From contig NC_071331.1 of the NCBI RefSeq assembly GCF_010183535.1, positions 6,076,001 to 6,140,000 of the forward strand: 64,000 bases of DNA, written 5' to 3'. This document shows positions 11,303 to 24,280 of the stretch, in pieces. Each line of letters starts with the position of its first letter. The first letter of the stretch is position 1. Source of the DNA: Caenorhabditis remanei (lineage: Eukaryota; Nematoda; Chromadorea; Rhabditida; Rhabditidae). Position numbers and translations under genes: made by a program. Under the pieces are notes generated by a model. That model was not told where the DNA came from. It did not search any database and worked only from the letters and a program-made list of their open reading frames with translations.

Positions 11303-11409
11303 GTTATTTGTGATTAATGAATTCTTCAAGAAAAAATCCCTAAAAATTCTCTTCTTTCTCCATTTTCTTAATCACCTGTAGTCCTCAAATAATCAATTCC
11401 ATTTTTTAG

Positions 11410-11478
11410 CACAGTACCTAAAGAGTCGGTTCCACCGGAACCGAAAATCTGGTCGTTGATCCAGAGTACAACTACTGA
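11410..11478 (+). pseudogene. zeta exon remnant, copy 1
   Basis: After a TTTTTTAG acceptor the sequence CACAGTACC begins a block that aligns with exon-like blocks at 13,788, 18,521 and 38,653. This copy has diverged and its donor is not clear, so it is probably dead. Confidence 0.3.
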
Positions 11479-11639
11479 AAAAGGTATGCTATAGCTGCAT
11501 CCTAAATTTCTTTTAGTTTAAACTTTTGTTCTTATTATCGTCTTAATTATGTCCATAATTACCCAATGGAACTATTGGTGGTTTTTCTTTATCAATTCAA
11601 CCAATACATATGTCAAAAACTCTCCAAAACGTTTTCTAT

Positions 11640-12176
11640 CTGTTTCTCGTTTTTTTTAAACACATCTCAGTCAGAAATGAAAACTTTCTTTTGTGATCTC
11701 AACTTTTGAACAAATCAAATTTCAAAACAAATCGATAATCTTAGTTCTTTTCAATCATAATCATAGTTTGAAGCTCGTTTCCCCCCTTTCTCTATTTTTT
11801 CTTTCCTAACCCCCATTATTGATTCCTACTGCGGTAGATCAAACAAACAACAGCAGATGTCCCATGTGAACATGTCAACTCCTATTCAGATTGTCACTCT
11901 CGGTCTATTGTCCGGGTCATTCCTCTTCACATATTACGGTTTGCTTAGTTATCTCTATGTGAAATCTGACGGGAAGGTGCAATTAAGCCCCGCCCCTTAG
12001 TGTGCAACTGCTAGTAGGCCAGTATTCTGTCTTTCTCATCTCATTCCGGCCTATTATGAGTTCTTTTAGTTTTTCTCTCATTTACAAAAGACGCTTTTCA
12101 CCTTCTTTATCTTCCTATTCTTTGACGGTTCTCTCTATAAATTCCTCTTTCTTATAGTTAGAATATTTTATTCAAA
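11640..12176. promoter_or_regulatory. beta-unit 4 leader with GC box
   Basis: This leader aligns with 1,740-2,310 and 27,900-28,486. The GC box (CCCCGCCCC) is at about 11,988-11,996. The TATA-like CTATAAATT is at about 12,134-12,142, about 35 bp before the ATG at 12,177. The leader frame seen in copy 1 is interrupted here. Confidence 0.4.
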
Positions 12177-12287
12177 ATGACTGAAGTTGATAAGTTTCCA
12201 GCCAGGACCAACAACTACAACGACCCAGAACTGGATACAGGCGCAACACAACGATGGATCCGCAAGAGAGAAGAAGACGGAAATAAC
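12177..12287 (+). CDS. beta-unit first exon, copy 4
   Basis: A 37-codon exon starting MTEVDKFPARTNNYND and ending at GTGAGT. Length and donor match the other intact copies. Its product is unknown, for the same reason as copy 1. Confidence 0.38.
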
Positions 12288-12392
12288 GTGAGTTGAATGT
12301 TCCCGATCTAGAATACACAAAAATTGCGATCGAAAATATCAAAAACAGTATACTATCTTTCTATTCTTCTGACTTCCCCCACCATTCTTTCT

Positions 12393-12498
12393 TGTGTCGG
12401 ATCCTGTTAGACACGGTCAGTTACGCTGCGTGAGGTCTATACTTATCCGGGCTGAGGTTTACTTCAGTAGACGCGGGTTTGAATCCTCCCGATCTAGA
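12393..12498 (+). repeat. structured intronic repeat, A/B mosaic, copy 4
   Basis: The first 15 bases follow type B (CGGATCCTGT) and the rest follows type A (TAGACACGG onward). The switch occurs outside the helices, so type A pairing is kept. The CTGTG/CACGG hairpin seen in other copies has decayed here. Confidence 0.7.
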
Positions 12499-12595
12499 GA
12501 ATATCAGAAATTTCAATCACAAATATCATGAAAACGTATTGTTTCTTTATTTTCAACCCTTAACCAACTCACTTGATTTCATAAAAATCGACCAG

Positions 12596-12697
12596 TGCAA
12601 CGACGGATGAACGAATCATCATTAATGATTGGATTCGTTAAAAAGGACAGCCGACTAGATGCAACCACAAGAAGCGACTCAGATGATTCCAGTATCG
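12596..12697 (+). pseudogene. beta-unit second exon with internal deletion
   Basis: The frame starts at ATG 12,607 (MNESSLMIGFVKKDSRLDAT) and reaches a GTAAGT donor. It lacks about 30 bases present in the copies at 5,400 and 29,075. Confidence 0.35.
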
Positions 12698-12699
12698 GT

Positions 12700-13787
12700 A
12701 AGTTAATTTGAACCTCGGAATGTTGTCATTCCTTCAGACACCCGGGCAGAAGTTTATTTCAGTTTTGTAAGAATTCTAGGTTTACAACCCCACATGCGAG
12801 AGAGAGGGAGAGAAGCAGAGTAAAGGGAACGCTCCTCAAAGGAGAGAACGTTCGAATTACTATTTAGCAATTGTGATGGGCTATCTGTTTCAATCCCCTA
12901 TTTATTTTTGTTAACTCTTTCCCAAATTCACTAATTTTTCAGTATCCATTAATCACTAGTTTTCCAGTTCCAATAAAGCACAGGTGCTGATAAGAGTTCC
13001 AAACCTATTGAGAACATTTTGTTATTAGTAAAAAATGATTTGACATTAACATACTAAAATGTGAATCAATTGAAATTCTGTGGAATTTTGTAACTCTCTA
13101 ATTTCTGTCGATTTTAGAAGGTTCGTTTATCTTTGTTTTCACCATTTTCGTGGGTTCCTCTCGTTCTTGTTCACCATCAATCAAAAACCACAGAAATAAC
13201 TTTTTTTCTCGCGGGGGTTTCAAAAATGTTGATGAGTATCTGAATATAAGTAGACTTCTAGTGTAATTGAATAGGATGTTTTTAACGAGTAGGAATTTGA
13301 TTTATTCGGTTTGAATGTGTAGAATTTTTTGCAGTTTCAGTTTATAGGTAATGTTTTAAAAGTCTGCTAGCTAAGGTAATTAACGAAGACTACCGTGATC
13401 AGTTAATAAAACTTGAAAGTCCTAACAGAAATTGGTATACTTTTTTAAAATTTAGAAAAAAACTCACTTTTCCTAGTTTTTCACTGCTTCGAAGTTAGTT
13501 TTTCAAACCTCCAAGCTTCTTTCACAATAAACCCCAGAGCAACCAAAGTTCAATACCAAATTTGAAGAAAAGCTGCCGTTTCAGACTTTGTATGTATACG
13601 GTTTTGTATTTTAGAAATTGTTCATACTGGGGATTACTAGAACAAATTGCAGCAAATTTTCCTAACGTCATAGTATTTTTTTGGTTCAAGACTACGGTAT
13701 CAGCTCAAATTATTTGAAAAAAATAAAAATACCTTCATTCTCTTCACCACCTGTACTCCCCAAATAATCAATTATATTTTACTTTAG
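12700..13787. other. non-coding array sequence
   Basis: No gene is visible. Segments recur at about 29,220-29,700, 32,130-32,300 and 56,860-57,110. The last 70 bases are the pyrimidine-rich lead-in to the exon at 13,788. Confidence 0.6.
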
Positions 13788-14156
13788 CACAATGTGAATA
13801 AGAGGCGGTTCTGCAGGAGTGGCTCGTCGAGAATTCGGAGTGAGTTGTTTTTCTTGATATCTTCATTTCCTTCTTATAAAATACAAAAAGTATGCTGCAA
13901 CTGTATTCTCAATTTCTTTTAGTTTTGATTTTTCTCATTATACTCACAATATTTAGTTGCTACCACATCAAAGTGTCCCCAAATCAGCACAAAAAACGTT
14001 GAATTTGAAACGGAAAAAGAAATGTTTAAAAATTGGAAAAAAACGTCAATTTGTTACGAGTTGACCTCGAACCAGGTGTTCGATAGTGTCGGTTGCCTGT
14101 TGGCGTCCAGCTGTGACAATGTGGCTTTTCTACTTTCTTTTTTTGTTAAATTATAA
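13788..14156 (+). CDS. zeta two-exon gene fragment (unknown)
   Basis: Exon 13,788-13,839 follows a TACTTTAG acceptor and ends at GTGAGT. A 117-nt intron ends ATATTTAG, and the next exon, 13,957-14,156, stays open to TAA. The phases match (one base plus two), giving a joined frame with the segments KRRFCRSGSSRIR, then VEFETEKEMFKNWKKT and SVGCLLASSCDNV. No start codon or family is recognised. A second copy at 38,653-38,973 keeps much of the frame but has lost the acceptor, and a third at 18,521 is decayed. Most differences between copies change amino acids. It may be the 3' part of a gene whose 5' exons are gone. Confidence 0.4.
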
Positions 14157-17100
14157 TTTATATGAAAAAAACGATATGAATTTACAGTTTCGTGAAGTGC
14201 TGATTTCAAGTTACAATTTCATTTGCAGATAGTAAATTCTAATGAAGCTTTGGAAGTTGTTTCCCCATTTGTGTCTTTCAAAGTTTGACCATACTCCACT
14301 TCTATGAGAACTCTCTTTTTTGGAAGATAAACCTCATAATATTGGGATTCTCCGTTTGAGCTCTAGATTTTACCTAGGTCGTCCACGTTTTCAGTAATGA
14401 GAATGCGCAAACACTTAATGTCAAGAAAGTTTATTTCGACAATAGTTTTGATAGAATAAAGGTTATGTGAGATGAGGGGGAAAGGGTTAAATGAGGTTTG
14501 CCACCTTAACGTAAATGAATATAGTAGAGAAAGAAACTATTAGAACTTTAACACTAGCTTCTTTTTGAGATCTTTTTTATTTGCGAAATTTAGTTTGATT
14601 TAACTTCACCAAAAATGTGTACCAACTGAAATTGATTAGGTGAAACTGTGGAATTATTGTAACTTTCTAATTGTTCATTGGTTTCATTAGGTTTGTTTAG
14701 CAGTGTTATCATCATTTTCGTTTGTTCCACCTTTTTCAATTCCTATATGTTGACCATCCATCAAAAATCTCAGAACGACTAATCGTTTCCTCTATCTTCT
14801 GATCGGTCAGTTTTTTTGTTTCTCTTTCTCAGTGCTCTCGTTTTTCTCGAAGGAGTTTCGAAGATTTTGATGAATATCTGCACAGGTAGTTTTTTGTATT
14901 TAAATAAGATAAATGAGTGCAACAGAATTAGAAAAGGGACGAGTGGGATCAAGAAATGTTCGGTCTGAAAATTTTTGCAGTTTCAGTTTCTAGGTAAGAT
15001 GATTGAGGTCTACAAACAACGTCACTAAAAATGCGTACCAACTGAAAGAACCTAGTTGAACTGAAAAAGTTGGCAAATATCTGTTTGATCCACCGTTAAT
15101 TCTTGTAAAATCTTCCCCCAATTCACTGCTTCTCTGTCCAACGTCAATGTCCAAAAATTGTATACCAACTGAGATTACCTAGATGAAACTGTGGAATTTT
15201 GTAACTTTCTAAATAATTGTTTCGGTTTTATTAGGTTCTTTTAGCTTTCTCGTTAGTTCCTTTTCTATTCACACTTTCCATTCCTAAACGTTGATCATTT
15301 ATCAAAAAATCACAGAAAGAACACTCTTCCGATAGGTCAGTTTCTTTTTATTTCTCTTTTTCTTGCGGTGCTTTTGAAAATTTGAATGATTAGAAAGGAA
15401 GTATGAGCTTCAAATAAAGTAGAAAAGGTACGAGAGGGTTCTCGTGTACAGTGAATAAAAATTGAAAGTTTGAACCGAAATTCGTATACTTTTCTTGAGA
15501 ATTCTCCAGGTAAAACTCGCCTTTTCCAATTTTTCACTGCTTCGACATGGTTTCTCAAGCTTCCAAGTTTCTTTCACAATAGTGGTTCGGGGTTATCGGC
15601 ATCAAACCAAATTTCAGTACCAAATTCGAAGAAAAGTTGCCGTTTCAGACTTGGCATGTATCTTTTTTTGCATTTTAGAACTAGTTCATATCTAGATTCA
15701 TAAAAAACTTGCAGCAAATTTTCCTTTCACCTCAGTGTTTTCTTCTGGTTCAAGACTACGGTATAAGCTCAAATTATTTGAAAAAAAATAGTGCTGGTAT
15801 CTATCATCAAGTAATTCACAGGTTTGTTTTCCGAGAGTAATTGAAAGTGCTCATAGACAATTCGTACTTAGTTTGTTATGGATTTCTTTTATTTTTCTAC
15901 CCAACACTTTTTAATTTTACATTTTGAGCCTAATTCGGTTTTGAAGTTCATGATGTAATCATTTTCGAATAAAGTAAATCGACCATTCAACTAAAGCTAT
16001 GTAATTGAAGTACCTCACTCTTGAAAATTTCGAGAATCAGAAAAAAAAACATGTGAGTGATACATACGGTTTCAGCTATAACTTCAAGCCAGAAATGTTC
16101 AGAACTAAATGATAAAATATGGTAATCGTGTGTTGTGCTTATTATGTACTAGAAAATGGTTTAATAAGATTAGAATTGAATGAAAAGACTGTAATAACTG
16201 GAATATTTGTGTAATTGGTACGGAAAAATAAATTCTCCGAAGTAAAAAAGATGCAACAGGGATTATAATTTTTTCGTCTGAAGTTGGAGAAATTTTTGCA
16301 GTTTCAGTTTATAGGTAAGGTTTTACAGTTCAAGTTTAAGATAATCGGCATCTGTGATATGATTTTACTAAAAATTAGAAGTTTTGACTTGAGTTAGCAT
16401 GTTTTAATAGGAAATTCTCTAGATTTCTCCCTTTTTCTAGTTTTCGATTTTTCACTTTTTCGACATGATTTCTCAAGTTCACAGGATTTTCGCCAAAAAT
16501 TATTCCTATGCTTTTTCCATCATCTAACGAAATTTCCGTTCCAATTTAGAAAAAAACGTACCGTTTCAGACATTAACCATTTGCTTGTTCGTATTCTAGA
16601 AACCGATTACATCATCCTAATGTACGTTTGCCAATTGTTAAAATGAAAACGCGCGTTTCTGGATTTCAAAACGTTGCGGTAGATCCTCCCTCACCGTTCA
16701 TTTTTTTCCAACACTACAGTATCAACTAAAAGTACCTAAATATATTAGTTTGGAGTTTGTGTTAATCCAACATTTTTCTGTATCTTTTTCCGAAAGTAAC
16801 TGAAAAAAGAAAGTCAGAGTCCAAGTTTTTACTGTTTTCAAGCTAGCAATTTTTAGAGATTCCTCTATTCTCAACACTCTCCACTGAATTATCCTCATTT
16901 TTCCTTCTTGTTGTCGTCCATTCTCTTACCTAGAATTTTGCTGTTCCTCTAATTTTATTTTTTTTGTATTTACATCAGTTTTGGACTTTTTTCATACTGG
17001 AAGTATCTAAAAATACCAAAAACTCAAAAATTTACCGATGATAGTCTAAATACGCAACATAAGTTTGCCATGCAAAAATGTGACATAAATATACTGTTCC

Positions 17101-18034
17101 AATGGTAACTTTAAGACTGAAAAGTTCTGAACGAAATGATATGTACCTTGATGCAGATACATCAGATGCAGTCGATAACTAATCACATCTTTAGGGCAGA
17201 ATTTAGTTTAAAAACTGAATTGTTTCTACAGTATACCCCTAGAGTTTTCCCCTTTCAGCAGATCCCTTTTTTTATGTATAGCTCCAAGTTTCTAGTTGCG
17301 GAACCGTTTAGCCTTTAATTTCTGGAGTAGAAAGAAGGAATTTCAAAAACCCTTCCATTCTTCCTCCTCCAAGTTACCGTCATTTCTATAATTTACCTAC
17401 TTATCACACCTCCCAAAGCTTTCTTTTCTCTCCTGTTTGTGGGTTCCCTCTCCCTCGTAAAATTCTGTTTCAGAAGTACTATTTTTCTCTCAAAACAATT
17501 ATCTTCCAATGCTCCTCGATTGATTCCTCCAAATTCGCTCCTCAACTGTGCCTAATTAAACACATACACACACACATTAGTGGGAGTGTCTTGATGTTGA
17601 GGTTATATAAGGATTTTTTTTTGATTGGCAAAAATATTGATTAACGAAAACGGTCAAGATATCACATTTTTGACAAATTAATTTCATCCTGAAGAAACAG
17701 TATTTTTTCTCGGTTTTAGAAATATCAAATAAGTAGTTTACGCTTCTCGAAATGTTTATACGTTTTTTTCTAGTGTCGGAACAATTTTTAATGCTTCCTA
17801 CAGTTTAAGCGTGTTCAACAGCTGTCCGCGGGTTTTTGTTTAGGGTATTTGCAGAGTCAAAATTACATGTCTGGCCAGGGGGTTTCTAGACGGCTGAATT
17901 CATTTTTTGAGAAGACATGCTGGATTTTTTTGACGACCTACCTAAACGGACGACCCTGTTTTGAACAGCTTTGACTACAGTTTCGAAGACAGTGTAAAGT
18001 TTTTTTCCAAAAACGCATATGCCACTGACTGTAT
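14157..18034. other. non-coding array sequence with gamma and delta segments
   Basis: No gene can be supported. The stretch 14,455-14,530 matches 56,690-56,790, marking a rearrangement shared with macro-unit III. Gamma copy 2 occupies about 16,300-17,600. The delta block at 17,800-18,010 recurs at 38,080-38,290 and 59,600-59,790. Short frames here are not conserved. Confidence 0.6.
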
Positions 18035-18323
18035 TATAATTCCATCAAGCGAAGGTTTGGCCTAGTGGTCCTTCTTTTTGAATTTGCTCCTCCCGAGTTC
18101 GAACTTTTTTGATGCAAATTTTTTTTTGTTTTCTTTTTTTTAATTGGGAAGAGAGTGCGATAGATTTTTGTGGACTAAATTAGATTAGATAATATGAAAC
18201 TGTGCAAAAAATAAATTACGAAGACAACTTTTGTCACGCCAGTCTACTATAGGGCGGGCATGTCGCCGCCCGGGCGGGCGACGGCTGCCCGCAGAAAAAA
18301 AATCCGTCCGGATGGAAAACCTA
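18035..18323. mobile_element. hAT-like GC-rich MITE, internally deleted copy
   Basis: The right end (CCGTCCGGATGGAAA then ACCTA) and the GC-rich CCCGGGCGGGC stem match the right half of the element at 39,042-39,446. The left GC-rich arm is missing, with only a TTCCATC stub before AAGCGAAGG. It contains the same tRNA-like module (18,058-18,110). Confidence 0.65.
18058..18110 (+). ncRNA. tRNA-Gln-like module inside the MITE, copy 1
   Basis: It carries a perfect box-A match TGGCCTAGTGG (18,058-18,068), then TTTTTGAATTTGC, CCCGAGTTCGAAC and a run of six T. It has lost several bases after box A compared with the copy at 39,172. It is not a functional tRNA because no acceptor stem is present. Confidence 0.5.
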
Positions 18324-18520
18324 TTAGAAGTATCCAAAATATTTCATGTTTCTGAAAATTAATGACTACAGGAGTTTGTATTCGGGTAAAATAGGTGGTC
18401 ATTCTTTTGAACCTCTGTGATTTGTAATTGATGGACTCTTCAAAATAAAAACCTCTAAACATTCTCCCGCCTCTCCATTCTCTTCATCACCCGTAATCTT
18501 CAAATTCCATTTTATTCCAG

Positions 18521-18690
18521 CACAGTACCAAAAGAGGCGGTTCCGTAGTAGCCGAAAGTCAGTTCATAGCAAAGTGTCCCAATTCAGCTCAAAAAACATT
18601 GAATTTGAAACGGAAAAAAAAATTTTTAAGTTGGAAAAAAATACGACAATTTGTTTCGAGTCGACTTCAATCCAGTCGGGTAGTGTGACT
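18521..18690 (+). pseudogene. zeta exon remnant, copy 3
   Basis: After a TTATTCCAG acceptor the sequence aligns with the exons at 13,788-14,156, including the block around 18,600-18,660. The intron has been lost and the frame is broken by small indels. Confidence 0.4.
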
Positions 18691-19305
18691 TTTCTGTCCA
18701 CTTTTTTCCTAATTAAAAGTACATGTTAATTGGGACACAATGAGTATAATACGAATGCGTACTTATAAATGGATATAAATGTACGGTTTCGAGTAGAACT
18801 GAAAGTGGGCGTGGATACTCCAACGGATTTATTTAGGAAGATAGACCTCATATTTTTGAGATTCTCCATTTGAGCTCTGGATTATACCTACATAGGTCTC
18901 CACGTTTTCAGTAATGAAAATACGGAAACAAAACACATTTTAACACCAAAACTTTCTTTCGCCTAGAAAGACGTTACCATCAATCACTAGACAAAGACAG
19001 GTTTTTGAATCTGTAAATATCACCAGGGATGATCAATAACTCAGTTTATTTGAAATTTCTCAAAGCTATCGATTTGAAACAGTTAAAAAATTTAATAAAA
19101 TTTAAGTCTAATTACTCATTAACAGTCACTGTACGATCTCATTTTATCTATCACATCTCTGGAACGGTAAAATTTTTAGTTCATTGCAAATTTTGATACT
19201 AATTAGGTGTTTTACTGATTCAACGTTCTCACTGTTTCACATCAATAATAAACTATTTCCCTTCCTCTTCTCGCATTACACTAATCGAATCCTTATTTTT
19301 GCAGA

Positions 19306-19458
19306 ATGGCAACCTTATACCTGACGGAGACACTGGCAGGACCAACAAGTGCCCGAGGATCATCATACTCATACTCCTACGAATCACACTACGATAACCC
19401 ACCGGAGGAGGAATACGAACACTTTACGAATGATGATAGGGTACATCAGATACAGAAA
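19306..19458 (+). CDS. epsilon first exon, copy 1 (MATLYL / SYSYSY protein)
   Basis: The exon follows TATTTTTGCAG, a strong splice or SL trans-splice acceptor one base before the ATG. It encodes 51 codons: MATLYLTETLAGPTSARG, then SSYSYSYESHYDNPPEEE, then an acidic tail. It ends in phase 0 at GTGAGT. The same 153-nt exon occurs at 60,517-60,669 and, truncated, ends at 23,109. No known domain is recognised; the segment is Ser/Tyr- and Glu-rich and probably unstructured. No convincing next exon was found, though a BTB remnant follows at 24,281 on the same strand. The HYDNP core weakly resembles HYNDP in the beta first exon. Confidence 0.55.
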
Positions 19459-22400
19459 GTGAGTTATTTTGAATGTTGAATGTTGTAAACAACATGATGA
19501 AAAAAGCAAATTGCAAAATTTAACGATAAAATATACCGTGACTTAGAAACTGAAATCTTGTTTAAATCAGACTTGCAACGGGCCGGGCCGAGCCGGGCCG
19601 GAATGAAAATTTCTAGGGCCCGGCCCGGCCCGGTGGGCCCGGAAGTTCAGTACTGAAAAAAATTCAATTTTTTTTTTCGAAAATTTCCCGATTTTTTTTC
19701 AAAAATATTTCTTAAAAACAATTTTTTGTAGGTTTCGAAGGCTTTTGAAAAATATACTTGAGGAAAAATATGAAAAATTTTCAGAAAATAAATTTTTGGA
19801 CAAAAAATTGTAGTGAAAAAAGTTCAAAAATTCAAATCCGGGCCGACCGGACCGGGCCAAAACCGGGCCGGGCCGGAATTTTGCAAGTCTGGTTTTAATC
19901 AACCGACATTTCCTGAGCTTCTAGTACCATTACTATCACTCCCTGTCTCTTTATGAAATTTTTGAAACACATTCTGAATTTCGTAAGGAAATTTTGAAAA
20001 ACTCGTAGATAGATAGACAGAAAAAAAAACTGGAAAGAAAATTAAAAATTGTTTTTGAACGGTTTCAAAAAATCCATGAAACGGGAGTTTTGTAAACTTG
20101 AGTGATAAGGAACACAAAAGTATTTTACCTCGATTCTTTAACCGAAAAAATACATTTTTTCCGTTTTACGCCATTTTTTTCAGTAACTGATTCGAGGGAA
20201 AACAATAAAAATAAAAAATAAACTAATAGTAACTCTAATTGTAAGTTCATTTTTGAATATTCTAGTCACTTCAATTCACACTCCAAGGAAAGCTACTCTC
20301 GCTGATGAGCACGCATTTCTAAACGATCTGAACTCTTGAAGATTTTCACTTCGTCTCCGACCATCCAGATGTCTACAATCCGAGAAAGAAAGAAAGTAAA
20401 GCGATGTCCTCTCTCAAATGAGAGAACGTTCGGAGTACCATAGGGAAAATATTATTTTTTTTGTTTCCTTATTAAACTGCACCGAAAGTGGGAACCAACT
20501 GAAATTACCTAGCTGAAACTGAAAAAGTAGGCAAATATATATTTCATCCAGCATTCATTTTTGAGAAATCTTTCCCAATTCACTGCTTTTCCAGTATCCA
20601 ACCAATCTCACTATTTTTCCAGTTTCAATGAAGCACAGGTGTTGATAAAAGTTCCTTTTACCCAATGAGAACGCTTTATTATGCATTAGTGAAATAAAGC
20701 ACAATTTTAACTTCCTAAAAATTTGAATCAACGGAAAGTACCTAGTTGAAACTGTGGAATCTTGTAACTTTCTAACTTAAAAAAAATTTTCTGTTTTATT
20801 AGGTTTGTTTAGTTTTGTTATCACCATTTTCAGCGGTCCTATTGCTATTTTAACATATTAACTATTCATCAAATACCATGTACGGTTCTTATGAAGTAGA
20901 AAGGGAACGATTGGGATCTCGAAATGCTCTGTCTGAAAGCGTACAATTTTTTTTTGCATTTTAGTTTCTTGGTAACATGTTTTAGGTCTATTATTCAGTT
21001 AAAGTTGTCGTGAGTTCTTCAAGCTTCCAAGTTTCTTAGCATGTATACTTTTTTGTATTTTAGAAATTGTTTATAACAGAAAAACTCGTTTCAAATATTA
21101 CTTTTACCGCAGTGTTTTCTTCTGGTTCAAGACTACGGTATCAGCTTAAATCATTAAGAAAATAGAAGAGTAGTTGAAAGTACTCATACACAATTCGTAC
21201 TCAATTTGCTCTTGGCTCCTTATAGTTTCTTAGAAAAAACATTTGTGTTCCTCTAATTTGATATTTTGAGTTTAATTTGGTTTCGTTAATCACTTCAAAA
21301 TAAAGAAAATTTAGAAAATCACTAATGCTATTTAATTCAAGTACCTTTCGAAAATCTCGAGGATCAGAAAAAGATGCGAATGATACTTTCTTCTTTTCTT
21401 CGGTTTCACTTGTAACATTAAGCTAAAAAAAGTTCAGAACGAAATGATAGCAGTCGGTAATTGATATTGGGCTTATTATGTACTTGAAGTTGCTTTTTGA
21501 TTTTATTAGGTTGGAATTGAATGGAAAGACTGCTATAGGTGGGATTTTTGTGTAATTGGTACGGAAAAATAAGTTCTCCGAAATAGAAAAGGTGCAAGAA
21601 TGATTTGGATATTCTTAGTCTGAAATTGTAGAAATTTTTAGCAGTTTCAGCTTTTAGGTAAAGTTTTAAAGGTCGAGTTGTTAAGACAATTCACGTTCGG
21701 AGTTTGAACCTGAATTAGCATATTTTAATAGAAAATCCTTGAAAATAGCTCGCGTTCTCTCTTGTTTTGGATTTTCTGCAATGTTTTCACTGCTTCGACA
21801 TGATTTCTCAAGCTCAGAGGTTTTTTTCCGAAAGTAATCTCAGGTAAAATTCAGTAACACTTTTGAAGAAAACGTACCGTTTCAGACATTCAACATTTGC
21901 TTGTTCGTATTCTAGAAACCAATGACAAACGCATATGTGCTCAATTGTCACGGTTGCCAATTGTCAAGCATGAGATTACCAAATAAAGGGTTTCTGGAGA
22001 TGATAACTTTGCGGGAGATTCCCCCTTCATTTTTTACTGATTCAAAACTTCAGAATCAATTTAAAGCACTTAATCAAATTAGTTTCGGAATTGTCCAGTC
22101 TGTATATCCAACAATTTACCGTACACTTTTCCGAAAGTAATTGATAGTAGGTCAAAGTCGAAGCGATTACCACTTTCAAGCTAGCATTTCTAAAGTTTCC
22201 TCTGTTTTCTATACTTTCAACTGAATTATACACATTTTGCCCTTGTTGATTTGTATTTTCTTACCTAGAATTTTGCTGTTCCTCCTCTAATTTGATTTTT
22301 TTGAATTTACATCAGTTTTGGACTTATTTCATACTGGAAGTATCTTAAAATACCAAAAACTCAACAATTCACTGATGCTAGTCTAAATACGCAACATATG

Positions 22401-22953
22401 TTTGCAAAGCACAGACTGACAGTGACATAAATATACTGTTCCAATGGTAAGTGTAAGACAGAGAAGTTCTGAACGAAATGATCCGCATTTCGACGACGGT
22501 CTTTTAAAAGTTTTACGGTACTCCAACGAGAAGTTGCTATTTTGGAAGATATACCTCATAATTTTGAGATTCTCCATTTGAGCTCTAGATTTTTCCTAGG
22601 TCGTCCACGTTTTCAGTAATGAGAATGCGCAAACACTTAATGTCAAGAAAGTATATGTCGACAATAGTTTTGATAGAAAACGTTTTTGAAGTCAATCACA
22701 CCGTCAATGAATAGACGAAGCCAATTTTTTAGATTTTTGAATTCGTAAATTTCACCAGACGGGATGATCAATAACTCAGTTTATTTGAAATTTCTGAAAG
22801 TTATAGACTTGTAACAGTTGAAAAAAACTACTCAAACTAATCTAAAAAACTAAAAAAAACTAATCAAAAAATCCATCCTAGTAATTCATCAACTGTGACT
22901 GTACGATCTCATTTTATCTATCACGTCTCTGGAACGGTAAAATTTTCAGTTCA
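19459..22953. other. intron or non-coding array with a MITE and gamma copy 3
   Basis: Apart from the GC-rich MITE at 19,568-19,891 and gamma copy 3 (about 21,640-22,480), I see nothing gene-like. The stretch 20,380-21,170 repeats sequence from the beta-gamma link of the other macro-units. Confidence 0.55.
19568..19891. mobile_element. CATACTTGCAA-family GC-rich MITE, copy 1
   Basis: The ends CAGACTTGCAA and its inverse bracket runs of GGCCCGG-type sequence. The flanks GTTTAAAT and GTTTTAAT agree at 7 of 8 positions, fitting an old 8-bp target duplication. Relatives are at 29,724-30,038 and 50,700-50,798. Confidence 0.75.
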
Positions 22954-23109
22954 TTGCAAATTTTAAAACTAATTAGACAAGTGCCCGAGGATCATCATAG
23001 TGCCCGAGGATCATCATACTCATACTCCTACGAATCACACTACGATAACCCACCAGAGGAGGAATACGAACACTTTACGAATGATGATGGGGTACATCAG
23101 ATGCAGAAA
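22954..23109 (+). pseudogene. epsilon first exon, copy 2, 5' part lost
   Basis: The 3' two-thirds (SSYSYSYESHYDNPPEEE to HQMQK) and the GTGAGT donor are intact. The MATLYL start is gone, and a 19-bp stretch (AGTGCCCGAGGATCATCAT) is tandemly duplicated at 22,980-23,018. Confidence 0.6.
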
Positions 23110-24280
23110 GTGAGTTATTTTATTTTGAATGGTGGAAAAAAAGATGATGAGAAAAGCAAATTGCGAATTTTGATCAACTAAACTATGAGTACGGAAAAAC
23201 ATATTGTGACTTGGAAACTGAAATCTTTTTTTTAAATCGGGCGACAGTCAAAGCACTTAGTACCGTTATAATCACTCCCTGTTTCTTTATGAGATTTTCG
23301 AAACATATTTAGAATTTCGTGACAAAATTGAAAAAAAAACTTGTAGATTGAGCATAACATACAAAAAAGAATCGATGCAGTATTGGAAAAAATTTTATAA
23401 ACGGTTTCAAAAAATCCACGAAACGTGGACTTGATAGATGTGTTTGTTAGACTGAATGCAATAACATTTACTCTAATTGTGAGTCCGTTGTTGGATATTT
23501 TGCTTATTTTATTCAATTCTCACTCTAACGAAGCCTACATTAGCAGATGAGCACGTATTTCTAAACAATACGAACTCTCGAAAATTTTCACGTCATCTGC
23601 ATTCGAAGCAGTTACACCTGGAGAAATATCCCTTCTATTGTTTTGAAGATTGGAAACTATACTGCGAAGTCGATCTCTATTGAATACAACGTATTTTAGA
23701 AACTCAACTCATGTTTTTTAATACAGTTTCAGACTAGTGATAATATTTTTTGGAAAACATGAAGATTCGTTAAACATATTTAAAAAGGATAATCAGAGGA
23801 CCGATTAATCAGTGTTTACGAAGTTTCATAAGCTCAGTAACCCCAGCTATCAAAAATGGTATTATTGGTTCCAATGTTTTTTTTCTGTTCCATGCGGCAA
23901 ATATATGTTGTGACACCTTTTAATCTTGATAAGGTGGATGACTGTGTTAGACCTTATTTTTTACTACTTTGGATTGTGCGTTCTGCTTTTACGAGTGCGT
24001 TTATCTGTAGCTGTCTAGAAAAACGCCTTCTTTCCTCTGCGTTCTTTAGTTCATGTTGCAATTTTATTGGTTTCTTGCACACTTGCACAATTGAACCAAG
24101 TGATTATCCCAGCAAATCTACAAACAGTTACTGTTTTTGGGAAGTGGTTAAGGTATGGGATTTTCTACAAATTCAATATCACACGCGATCAAATAACTTT
24201 TACAATAGTTTTCTGTTAGCATTCCTATTCCTGTCAATCGTTTTTCCCATTCTTTCTTAAAAAAGTTTATTAACCGAAAT
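23110..24280. other. non-coding sequence before the BTB remnant
   Basis: A 134-codon frame at 23,856-24,260 exists, but its relative at about 34,010-34,240 has no frame, so I do not call it a gene. No other feature is seen. Confidence 0.5.

Noticed and set aside
23856..24260. 134-codon plus-strand frame
   Set aside because: The paralogous sequence at about 34,010-34,240 has no open frame, and there are no splice or start signals.
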